Source: Puccinia triticina (taxonomy: Eukaryota; Basidiomycota; Pucciniomycetes; Pucciniales; Pucciniaceae). From it: a stretch of 64,000 nucleotides of DNA. The notes beneath the pieces are model-generated. The model saw nothing but the letters and a program-made list of their open reading frames with translations. It ran no database searches and had not been told where the DNA came from. Shown one piece after another: positions 8,152 to 18,261 of this stretch (the first letter of the stretch is position 1; each line of letters begins with the position of its first letter). The stretch lies in the NCBI RefSeq assembly GCF_026914185.1, contig NC_070564.1, forward strand, positions 5,642,001 through 5,706,000, read 5' to 3'. Position numbers and translations under genes: made by a program.

Positions 8152-10338
8152 CCGGATCACCCACTTTGCTCTCTGGAAGGCGCAGGATAATCTGAGAGCA
8201 AGTGTTGACCTGGAGAATTGGCACAGGTGCAACAGGTGTTACAAAAACCGGATGGGAATTCCCTGTAAGCATACACTCTGGCAGCACGCAATGGATGGCA
8301 AGAAGATACTCCCTAAGGATTTTCATGTCCAGTGGCACATGAAGGTAAGATCTGGTCTTTTTTTTTATCTTTTTGTCATGTGGGGGGGCCTTGGATGGCT
8401 GGTTTTTGTGGACAACTCCTGTTTTTGCTATGACGACTCCCATTTTTCCGTGGACGAATCCCATTTTTCTCCAACGACTCCCGTTTACCCCCGCGCGTCC
8501 CAGGGACAGGAAAGACTCCCATTTTCCGTCCGTGTGGCATGCCAATTAGCATAACAACTCTCAACAACTCCCAAATCACCCAGCCGCGGAGCCTCAATTG
8601 GAAGAACAACTCCCGCCAATTCCCATTGTTCCGGCCATTGCCACTGCCCCTCTGCCATCCCTCTCTCCAATTTTTAAACTCCCCTGCGCCATTCCCTTAC
8701 TAACTGGAGTCTTTTCATTCCCCCCAGGATCTTCATGCACTTGACACCAACGCTGATCTAGCCCAAATAGAGCAAGTCAACCGGATCCGCAAAAGGCTCC
8801 TGCAGATGAATCCTGCGCAGATGGCCGCCCATTTACAGGCTCTCAACAGCCTATTGGAAGGCTCTGGAACTGTCGTGACAATCCAGGAACCAACACAAGC
8901 TCAGGCCACCTGTGGATGTCCAAAAGGCGCGCCAAACAAACCAAAATCTACAAAAAGGGACCCCTCCGCCTTCGAACATGTTGAAAATAAAAGGAAGAAT
9001 GAAGAAGGAGTGATGATGAAGTCCAAGAAACAGAAGCTAGCAGAAACCAGAAAAGTGGAGAAGGAAGAAATGAAACAAATGAAGAAAGAAGACAGAAGAG
9101 AAGGAGCAAAAAAAAAAAGGAAGAAAGAAGAGGAGAAGAAGAAGAAGCAAGACAAGAAGAAGAAGAAGCAAGACAAGAAGAAGAAGGAACCAGTGCCCAA
9201 GAAGAGGAAACTCCCGGCCTAAAAGTCAAAGACCGCCAAGAACGTCTCTCTGTCTCCTTCTCCAACTCCTTCTCTGTCGCCGTCTCCATCACCATCACCC
9301 TCCTCACCTGCGCTTCCTCCTCCTCCGCCGCCAAAAGCCCAAGTCCCAACAAAGCGCTGCAAACCAGTCCGTGACGCGCCTAAGAAGCCAGATCCACCTT
9401 CCCCTTCCCCAGCCTTGTCTGCCGCCGCCCCTCTGCTGCAAAGTCCGTCCCGCGCCGCTGGGAAGATGCGAGCTCCACCTTCCCCTTCCCCTCCTGTGCA
9501 ATCAACCTCATCTGCCCCTGCGCCTCCGTGGCAACGTCCGACCCGCGCCACCGCTAAGAAGCCAGCTCCACCTTCCCCTTCCCCTCCTGCTCAATCAACC
9601 TCTTCTGCCCCCGCCCCTCCGCCGAAATTGAGCCGGGTACCTCATCCGCAAGTCCCTCCACCGCCAACAGCTCCAGTCCCTCCACCACCAACAGCTCCAG
9701 TCCCCCCACCACCATCCAAAGAACCAGTTGACCGACCGAATTGGCTCAATCAACTCCCAATCATCATCAGAACCTCGGTCAAGCGGATCATTGATGTCGA
9801 GTCAGATGGCCATTGTGGATTTTTCACGGTGGCATGGTGCTTGGGGAGTGGTCAGGGCGCTTGGGGTGCAGTCCGAGAAGCTCTAGCCGACAAAATCAGC
9901 AAACAAGGCGAGTGGTATGTGATGTTGGGACATTTCCACAACATCAAGTTGACTCTGGCCAGAATAAACTTTTCTGGTACCAAAGGTTGCGGTGTGGCTC
10001 ATTGGATGGCGATGCCCTCTTCCGGCAAAGCACTGGCCAACACTTTCCAATGGCCAGTTTTTTATTTCACTTAAGAGTGGTCTCAAACTTTCCTTCCCTC
10101 CTTCTGCCCTCCTAACAAAAACCCCCCGATCTTCTTGGCTTTCATCCGGCAACTTGATCACTTTGTGGACCTAGAATTATCCTCCCCTGACGTCTTCCCT
10201 GCCCCTTCCCTACACAAGAGCTGGAAGCTAAATGCCAACCCAGAGGCACGAGGTTGGGAGGCAAGATACTCTGATTGTTTTCCTCAAACAGGTGGAAGAA
10301 ACCTCCTCTTTCCTGATAAGAGTGGTAAATTTTACTAG

Positions 10339-11203
10339 TATTTCCATTTGTAGTTTTCATGTATTGGTGGTTTTTCTAGTATTTTTTGAATAAATATTGT
10401 GATTATTACTCTCTAGTATTTTTTGAATAAATATTGTGATTATTACTCTCTAGTATTTTTTGAATAGACACTGTTTTTATTTTCTTGTCCTTATTATTTC
10501 TGGCAGCTCTGAGAGTTTGTGTCATCAAACATGAGGTACAAATTGTGCGCTGGTAGGGAGCATTTCTATTGTGGAGCTGCACCCTTCATATCTCATTTTC
10601 TGATGGCACACTAATGCCACAAACCTTATAGCGCAGAGGAGTTAAAGTCTTGAAATATCCCTGAAAATTTTAGACTGTTTGGGTGTGTAACACAAAAGTT
10701 ACACAGTTAGCAGTCATTTCCTACTAAGCATTCGGCACGCCCCTTATGTGTCATGTTCTGATGGAACAATAATGCCAAAAAATTTATATCACAGAGTTTA
10801 TGCAGTCTTCAGATATCCCTGAAATTTGTGGTCATTTTGGGTGTAACACAAAAGTTACACAGTCAGCAGTTATTTTCCTACTAATTTTGGCACACATCCC
10901 ATATATCTCATTTTCTGATGGGACAATACTGCTAATACTTTCAGTATTGTCTTTTTATGTATATTTCTCTGTGCTCTCAAATTTTTAATCATGTGGTAGA
11001 TGGGAGAAAGAAGTTATGGTTGTTCATGAATAAGCAAAAATATTAATAAAAATTAGTGGGGACGACTCCCAAAATAAAATTATTTTGGGTCAACAACTCC
11101 CAAAAAAAGGGTCTAGGTCGACCTCAAGCGCTGGTCGAAAAATAGTCGCGCGGACGTATGGGAGTCGTTTTCCCAAAAGTTGGGAGTCGTTTTTCCAAGA
11201 CCC
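10339..11203 (+). repeat. Subterminal repeats and right terminus of the OTU-bearing MULE
   Basis: Starts with about 2.5 tandem copies of a 37-bp AT-rich unit (10376-10470, core CTCTAGTATTTTTTGAATA). Then come two to three diverged ~190-bp units with the blocks TATCTCATTTTCTGATGG and GTTACACAGTTAGCAGTCAT. It ends with GGGAGTCGTTTTTCCAAGACCC at about 11180-11203. The same blocks in the same order occur at 62190-63003, ending in the terminal inverted repeat of the 59966-63005 element. I therefore read 11203 as the right end of the element that carried the OTU gene. No genes. Confidence 0.65.
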
Positions 11204-11976
11204 TATGAAAAAACTGAACACACAGAGTTGTAGGTTCTGTTCTTGCAAGGAATTTGAGCCACTTATCTATCTTGTAGCCAGAAAACAACTCCTGGAGCCT
11301 CATTTGGAAGACTTGTGCATTTTTGATCTTTTGAAAAGGTCAACAGATTGTGATAGAAAAAATCTGAGTAGACCAAATTCTAGAGAAAGAAAAGTAGCAT
11401 ACACCCGGGGAAATCACGTGGTAGCCGCGCGCGAGGTCGGACCAGCGGCTTTTGGTCCAGGGAATCACGGGTTCACCACCGGGAGGATCACCCGTGGATT
11501 CCACGGCAGATTTTGGCACCGCGTGGATTCCCTGTGATCACGACGTGGAGGTCAGGCCCACGGGTGGACCACGGGTCCTTCAACCGTGGACTCCCCGTGG
11601 ATTCGCCGTGATACCCACGGGCGGGTCGGGCCCACAAGATGTGGGTTGGTTAGGTAACCCGGGGGGAGGGGGGGGCGGAGCGGATCAAAAACGCGGGTAA
11701 TATTACAGAATGTGGTACCACCAGGGTACCACACGCTACATTGCATATCATTGTAAAAACATAAAAAAAAGGGATTTATAGATAAAAAAAACAAATCACA
11801 AAGAGAAGCAAGAAATAAAAGAAAATTGAGAGAAATGAGAGAAAAGTGAGTTTTCAAGAGCTAAACGGTTTTCAAATCCGTATCACGAGTTTTGAGGTAT
11901 TGGCGAGTTTACTCCTTGATCTGAAAGAGTGCAATCACAAGAAAGATGAGATCGGAGTGAATTTTGGGTGGATGTA
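11204..11976. other. Repeat-rich spacer without a supported gene
   Basis: Contains a GC-rich block (11405-11650) with many copies of CCGTGGATTC and CACGGGT in both orientations. A 23-bp dyad with 8-bp arms (TGTGGTAC and GTACCACA) lies near 11711, followed by an A-rich stretch. I see no coding region. Confidence 0.5.
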
Positions 11977-13290
11977 TCAGCGGATGGAGACGCGGACGTC
12001 CATGGTCAGGCTTCCCGGGGTGGGCGCGGCGGAGACACGGGCCCTGCGTTTGGCCGGCAACGGCTCAAGGATGTCGACAGTGACACTGAACCGGGTCTGG
12101 GCGTTGGTGATCTCCCAGATCAGTTGGTGGGTGTGGTACCACATCGACGAGATTTGCTGGACGAGCTCCTGCATAACCAACGCCGGACTTCAGGGGACGC
12201 TTTCTGGGACAAACAGCGAGGGAGAGGGAGGAGGGGACGTACTCTGACTCTTCCCTGGACTTTTTTGCCGTCGAAGTGGGCCTTCAGATGGCCGAAGAAG
12301 GACTGCTCAACCTGCCGAATGAGCGGCTCGTCCTGCTCTGCTATTGGCACCGATGGCCCGGCCCACCGAAGCTTGACCTTCCGCACGTTGCAATAGGGTT
12401 GCTTGGGGTCAAATGGGTCGAGGTGGAGATACATCTTGATGTCGAAGAGATGGCAGTCTTGTTTAGCTCTCATCTCAACCAAGTTTTTTTGTGCTTTTGC
12501 GCATTCCGCGAGATCTCGCCCTCATGTTCCTTGGTTGTGTAGTCCAAGAGTTCTGTCTTTTGACGTAAGCTGCAAGATGACTAAGATAGAATAATGGTCT
12601 CCAAATGGTCAGTTGATATTAAGCGGGCCAGACCGGGACAAGAGAACATGTTGTTGCACTTACGCTGTTCTGGTTTGCCTGGTTGGACATACCGGCTGGA
12701 AACACTAAGCGGCGGGGGGACGCGAAGGACAGGCGGAGATTTTTTGGAGAGCCTGAGAGGGAGCCGGATAGGCGGCGGGATGGAGATGCCGAAGATAACC
12801 GCGGAAGGGCACGGATCGAAGATAGTCTGGGGAGTACCGGCTTGAGGGAAGTTCTGGGAAAGCTTCCGGCTCTTGAGATAGACTCAGCAGATGTGCTTAG
12901 AAGAGATGGCCCGGAGTTGGAAGGGCCAGGTAGAACCAATGCCGGCTTTGGAGCAGGATTTTCCTCAAAACTCATGTTGATCAGGTCGTCGTGTTCTTGG
13001 ATGTTCTGCAGGCTGGGTACGGATAAAGAGGACCGGTTAGGCGGAGGACCGAAAGACGGGCGGCTGGTAGCAGGTTCATGGAAGTTGATCAACGCTGGAT
13101 CAGCCTCTTCCATGTCTGAGCTATCTTGGGGCTGCAAGAACTCCGAGATTCTGCTCCGAGCTTTCTTCGGCGCCGGTTCCGAATCTTCCGAGTACATCGA
13201 CGGCCCTGGGTCCTCTTGGTCACGGGCATTGTCAAGTTCGCGTGAGACATCACCCCAGTCGCATGTGGGGTTGATGGTGTGAAGGTGAGC
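11977..13290 (-). pseudogene. Three-exon gene of unknown family with a homopolymer frameshift
   Basis: Minus-strand exons at about 13290-12664, 12580-12243 and 12168-11977 join through clean introns (12663-12581: GTAAGT to TTAG; 12242-12169: GTACGT to GCAG), both in phase 0. Exon 1 encodes a Ser/Pro/Arg-rich acidic-to-basic disordered region (RISEFLQPQDSSDMEEAD, repeated SPxxLRLS). Exon 2 encodes a charged helical stretch and then a folded-looking part (HLFDIKMYLHLDPFDPKQ, FFGHLKAHFDGKKV). Exon 3 gives MWYHTHQLIWEITNAQTRFS. The frame shifts at an A7 run at 12484-12490, so this is a pseudogene, a sequencing error or a missed intron. The start is unresolved; a stop lies upstream near 13345. I do not recognise the family. 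Confidence 0.4.
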
Positions 13291-13836
13291 CTCCAGGGGC
13301 CGTGAGGAGGTCAGAGGGCGGGATGGCGGGGCCGGGGATCAAGTCGTCGCTTCCCTTGGGAGCCGTTGAGTGTCCTCAAAACGCACACGAGCCAGCCGAT
13401 ATCACTGAAATAGCCCTAACACCGGCAATGCAAGGGCATCCGTGTGAGAACGACGAGGAACTCACGGGGACAGTTTCCACCGGGATCCCAGAGGCAGCCG
13501 TGGAATCGTCGTCATTTTCCCCATCGGAATGACGAGGAAATCCCGGGCGGGTGGAGACGACGGGAAAGCCAGTCGTGTCCACCCATCTTCCCCGGGAGGG
13601 TGGTACCGACGGGGGGAGCAGTGAAATCCACGTGGATTTCACAGAGCCGGTGATCCCGTCGTCTCCACAAACGGGCGGGCCAGGAAGCACCCCCGCCGTG
13701 TAGGGTACAGATAGGGCATATTGGTGGAGAGGCTGGGGGAGGAGCTATAAAAATTTTAAAACCTCTCAGCCAAACGAGCTTTCTGCTCCCTCGTAAAATT
13801 TGGGATAATGCGCAAGTCCCTCCCAGCTGCTGGAGG
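13291..13836. other. GC-rich repeat spacer with a perfect 22-bp palindrome
   Basis: Many short inverted repeats. GTGAAATCCAC followed directly by its complement GTGGATTTCAC forms a perfect palindrome at 13621-13642. TCGTCGTC and GACGACG motifs recur. No coding region is supported. Confidence 0.5.
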
Positions 13837-14036
13837 GGCGGCTTCGCCGCCTAACTTAACATAAGACCCTCTTCGGAGGGCCTGGTGTAGCCTGGCTGGC
13901 GCGGAGCGCCCCTCGCGAAGCGAGCCTCCGAAGGACCTCCTTCGGAGGGTCCCTGCGGGACGGCGTCCCCCCTCCACAAAGAGAGGGTCTTAGTTAAGTT
14001 AGCTTCGCCGCCAGCCACAGCGAGCCTCCCACCAGG
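13837..14036. repeat. Cluster of short GC hairpins inside a 148-bp foldback
   Basis: Outer arms AACTTAACATAAGACCCTCT (13853 on) and the complement ending GTTAAGTT at 14000 form a foldback. Within and beside it are compact hairpins: GGCGGCTTCGCCGCC (13837-13851), GCGGAGCGC, CTCGCGAAGCGAG, CCGAAGGACCTCCTTCGG and GGGACGGCGTCCC. TTCG-type loops recur. The style resembles mobile GC clusters of fungal mitochondrial DNA, so a nuclear copy of mitochondrial DNA is one possibility; this is inference. Confidence 0.6.
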
Positions 14037-14475
14037 GGGGACTCGGGTTAGTTAAGGGGGCGCATGAAGGGGGGAATGGAAAACCAACGTGTTTCCCGGG
14101 TGGTTTCGGCGGGACCCCGAGGGTTTACCGTGATCGAAAAGTGGGACGCGACAGTCCACGGAGCGCCCGGTCCGGTCTGGCCACTCACCACCCAACACAA
14201 CCACCCAGCTCCTCAGCAAGAATGCCCACTCGGACTCATAACGAGCACGCACTTCAATCCAATGGGCCTAACTACACTCGACTCTATCATGTCGGTCGAT
14301 CGAACTTTTTTTCTTCTTTTCCTGTCTTCCAAAACCACTGATCGACAAGAATTAACTGAAGTTACCCTTTTCTGGGCTGCGATCAGGTCATCCTTCGAAG
14401 GCGAACATACCACTTTTGTGTGATGAGTTATCTTCTGAGTAATCTTGTCCTATGGTTTGTTATGTTAGATAGTTT

Positions 14476-17028
14476 ATGTCAGTACCCAAGGACAAAAGTT
14501 TACCCATACACGCGGGAGTCCAATCCACCAAGAGGCTAATTGTTTGCTTTAATCGCTCGCATTATCCCACGAAATACCCTTCAGCCGCGTTGTGGAACGG
14601 GATTCGGATAACTACTTGGATCATGGCCGGAGCTAATTGGGCAAGTGCAACTATCCCGCTGATGATGTTGAGGAGATTGCAACTTACAGGTTTGTTCTTA
14701 TCCTTTTCTACTATCTCCAACCTCCAGAGTGTCCGATTAGGGCCCGATTATGGAGAATAATAATCAAAAATCTTTTAAATTCTCTGTAGCATCTAGCTTA
14801 TACGCCCCCAATCGATATGCCAAATTCTGGGCGGTATTGAAATCCACCGAATTCATCACCTCAACCCTTTTTTGCTCTATTAGCGGCTCCTTACTTTGTC
14901 TGACGTACGTAACAGCGGCTTTGGCATTGAACGAAAACCCTGAATTGGGTCTCTTCAAAAGCATACCAGGGTAGGTTCATTCTCATGATCTCAGTTTGCC
15001 AGGATTTCATCTTCACGATCACCGAGCTTTCCCCTTGAAATCTTATTTCCCAGACGAGGAGTCACCCAAATCAACGAGCGACCTATCTTTCTACTGGCAG
15101 CATGCTGGTACACTGCCTTTTGCTATTCATTCTCTGCAATCTATCATGGTAACTGGCATTACCGTCCATTAGATGTGTCCGAGCATGTAAGCCTTTTTGT
15201 CCAGGAAGCACGTCTAATTTATATTGCTGTTCTCCTACTGATATGTTACAAATAATCCTGTCAGCTTACAATTCCTCACAGGATTTGGAAATCACTTGAC
15301 TCTCGGATTGAATTTGTACGGAGATCAGTGGTTTATTGTTCTGCCACGTTTCTGCCGGTTTATCTCATTTCGCGGAGATACCTGATCAGGGCGATCGTCT
15401 TCTCGAAGTACACCCAATTGACCAAGCACATTAAGCCTCACATGGTGATGCTGATCAAGTTCGACTCGATCTTCACGTTAACGTCTACTATAAGACTGGT
15501 GATGGTTAATGTATTGCTTATCACCATGTGGGAAATCGTGCAAGCGCTATGGGACGTATATTCGACCCAACCACTTGATCTTTCTCGCTTTGCCACGGAA
15601 CCCAATCAATGCTTGTTAGGAGGAATTCGGTCTTCCGACCCTCGCGTCCAGGTAAGTAACCACATGTCAACTTGGTGGGTTTTCAGTTCTTCAATCCCAC
15701 TCGTTCTATCTACAGCATTACGCCATCCGAGAGCTCGCCCATATATCATGGAGTGATCCTGCACGTCGATCCACAATCTTCAAGGATATCAGAACCACTC
15801 CCCGATTATTGAATTTGATAATCGAAGAGTGTCTGAACATCATTAACACTACAAACCTAATGATCCAGTCTGGAGGACAATCGATTCAGAAAAGTAAGTT
15901 TTTTTGTCTTCTTCAAACAAGAATCAAGTTGATTTATCCAGATAGATTTACAACTAAACTACCCTTCAACAGACCCAGCCTCGACCGCCCAATCCTCAAA
16001 GGGGCCTAATAAACCTTCGCTCGGTACCCACTCAGCCTTGAAGACCGATCTACCCCAGCTGTTCAACACAAGCTCCAATTCTAACTCGATGAAACAGGTT
16101 TTCTTGAGAAAGCTTCTTTCCAGTGAGAGTGGTCAAGAACACCCAGTGCCAATCCCCACCCGATCCCAGCTGTCTAACACAACGATGAAAAAGCAGACGA
16201 CTGAATCCGATTACCAAATTCCAGAAATCTTCCAACGAGACCAGAGTCGAAAAGTTGACACCAGATCAACGTCTGCCATCACCACTGGTGACAATTCCGA
16301 GCCCTCTCCATCTTCACAATCCTCCTTGCAAAGCTCTACTCCTCAGAAGCGTGAAAAAATTGTGCCAAGCATTTGGAAGATTATGCTCCACAGTCCTCTC
16401 CTGAAGTCTTCAGACGCTGGCATTCGATTGGAAAACTGGCTCTTTTCTCCGTCGATAACAGACGAGCTCGAGAAGTGTCTCTCCAGTCGCCAACTATGTA
16501 TGTTTTCGGTCGAGGGTATGTAAATTTTTCTATGCACTGCCTTACCGGAGTCGACAGCTTAACGTCCTTCCTTTTGGACGTGGGGACGGTGGTTTCCAGC
16601 GGTCACGAACTTCACCTGCGCGTCGTTGACGGAGGATCAGTATGGTGTACTACAAGACCAAATCCCGCGCATCATGGAAAGTCTGGTCGACTGTTTTGAC
16701 GCGCTTGATCGGCTTCACACAAAAATTTGTACCGAGTTTGGGGTGCAAACTTCTTCCGTGCAAGCCGGTTCGTCGGCTCCAACTGAGCTAGACCCAGTTC
16801 AGATTCACTTCCATTTGGCTCTAGATGAGCACCTCCATCCCTTATTAACCCGTACGTGTTTCCCTTTTAACTTCGCGTCGTTTTCAGTTGGGATTGATTT
16901 GGGTGATTTCCTAACAAACAGGTCTGAAGGCCGGGATCTTTGGAATCACCGATCAATTCAAACCGTTCTTGAAAGAAATGTCGTTCAGTCCGAAGATTAA
17001 TCAATGGATACAATCCCATCAGCGATAA
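14476..17028 (+). CDS. NDC1: Nucleoporin NDC1 (nuclear pore / spindle pole body membrane anchor)
   Basis: Eight exons join to a 664-residue protein: 14476-14689, 14790-14970, 15054-15186, 15265-15651, 15716-15893, 15973-16515, 16600-16851, 16922-17028. The total is a multiple of three and all phases agree. The N-terminal half carries hydrophobic segments (WIMAGANWASATIPLMML, FITSTLFCSISGSLLCLTYV, LLAACWYTAFCYSFSAIY, LVMVNVLLITMWEIVQALW). The C-terminal half has the Ndc1-family signature: SDPRVQ HYAIRELAHISW, DPARRSTIFKDI, LIIEECLNIIN and SLTEDQYGVLQDQIPRIMES. The Ser-rich linker (16000-16350) is typical of fungal homologs. Ndc1 is a conserved multi-pass protein of the pore membrane. Length fits the family (~650 aa). 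The start is uncertain: an open stretch just upstream (about 14386-14520) codes for a basic-plus-hydrophobic segment that could be an earlier membrane helix in a missed exon. Confidence 0.85.
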
Positions 17029-18261
17029 TAACTCCGCTGATCATCGTCCAGTCCGATATTGATGCGTCATTAATATGAGAACTGCGCGCGGAGTTGTGCA
17101 TAACATCATCTACATAACCAAAACCTTTCTTCCCACCGTCTTTGATTCACCAAAACAATCTCTTCATGTATGCAATTCTACAGTATAAGATGCCAAGCTT
17201 AATCGTCATGTGAGACCGGAACCAATGAGCACATTTTACATTTTACAGATACAGTGACTTCCTCAGAATATCTTGTTTAGTAGTTTGATCTTGAATCCTC
17301 GAAGAATCCTTCCTTTTTTCATGTGTCTGGATGCTCATCGATCGATCATTCGTAGAATCATATATTTACATCTGCTGAGCATGTACCCTGAGCCATCCAT
17401 GATATCTACTAGTGCTGGGGGTGCTCGAGGCCTACACAATCAGCCAGCGAAAAGAAATCCCGACTCACATCAAAAAAAAGCATAGTCAGCTGATTGGTCC
17501 GTTACGGCGCTTGTCGATTTCCCCTCTCCGGTGGCCGCCGACGGGCCTGTGCTACAAGTTCACATGTCTTGCTGTGTTGGAATTTTGACGCGTCTTTTAT
17601 ATTTTTTCCCGTCTTCCAAAAATGCTGGTCCCCCTCAATTACATTCACAAGCAATTTCAACTCCATGTTACTTCTCTAGCCTTAATTTACTAAGAAGATG
17701 ATGGGTTATAGAGGGACTGGAATTCCAACAACTTGGAGAATATATCTTGTTTGCTACATATAATCTAGGGAGCTGTACACCTACTTGCCGTTTGTGTTTT
17801 CAAAAAAACAAAGAGGCACAGTTGCAGCGTAGATTACACTTGCAAAATGATGATCATTATTATTAGGTTTCAGTCAACTCAACAAAAATAAAAACAAAAG
17901 GTTACATGTGATAGAGACTGAAAATTACAAGAGTTAAAACAAGCAACAAAAGGGTTGGCGGATGACAAAAGAGAGGGAAAAGGGAAGATTGTGCACACCA
18001 ATGTTAGTAGCCTTGTCTGCTCCACAGATCACTGCGGGGAGCTCCAAATTTTCACTGCAAGAAGGAAGGAGGCACAGTTTCAGCAAAAGTATGCTTGTAA
18101 AATGATGATAATTATTATTAGGTTTGAGGTTCAGTTAATGAGGACAGAAAATTACAAGTGCTGCAGACTAGAAGTCATGAGGGATGGAAAAAGCAGAGAG
18201 AACATGAGGATTCAAAGATAGAAAAAAACCAGGAGATCATGAGAGAGCATCTGAGGGAAGA
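17029..18261. other. Intergenic region with a diverged duplication
   Basis: No coding region is supported. A ~70-bp segment at 17810-17880 (GAGGCACAGTTGCAGC ... AATGATGATCATTATTATTAGG) recurs imperfectly at 18068-18135. This is probably 3' flanking DNA of NDC1 and of the converging minus-strand gene. Confidence 0.5.

Larger units (their letters stand above)
2..10338 (+). pseudogene. MULE transposase C-terminal part with SWIM zinc finger and OTU-type cysteine protease, split by a retrotransposon
   Basis: Bases 2-64 and 8156-8344 join in one frame once the retrotransposon (65-8151) and one copy of its 4-bp CCGG target duplication are removed. The joined exon encodes a SWIM-type zinc finger (CNRC followed by GIPCKH) and then a DFHVQWH segment. 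An intron with GTAAGA and CCCCAG ends follows (8345-8727). The next exon (8728 on, same frame) has a leucine-rich stretch, a Lys-rich stretch, a Pro/Ser-rich linker and an OTU-like domain: DGHCGF near 9800 gives the catalytic Cys and HWM near 10000 the catalytic His. Frame 1 is broken by TAA at 9220-9222 and by TAA at 10072-10074; coding sense resumes after each and ends at TAG 10336-10338. The DDE transposase core would lie left of the window. SWIM fingers are standard in MULE transposases; the OTU assignment is by motif only. The gene is dead as written. Confidence 0.8.

Noticed and set aside
9371..9631. Pro/Leu-rich open frame in another frame of the linker
   Set aside because: Shadow of the Pro-rich linker of the MULE-OTU frame.
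13756..13977. 73-codon minus-strand open frame over the GC hairpins
   Set aside because: Arg/Gly-rich translation of hairpin DNA, with no support as a gene.
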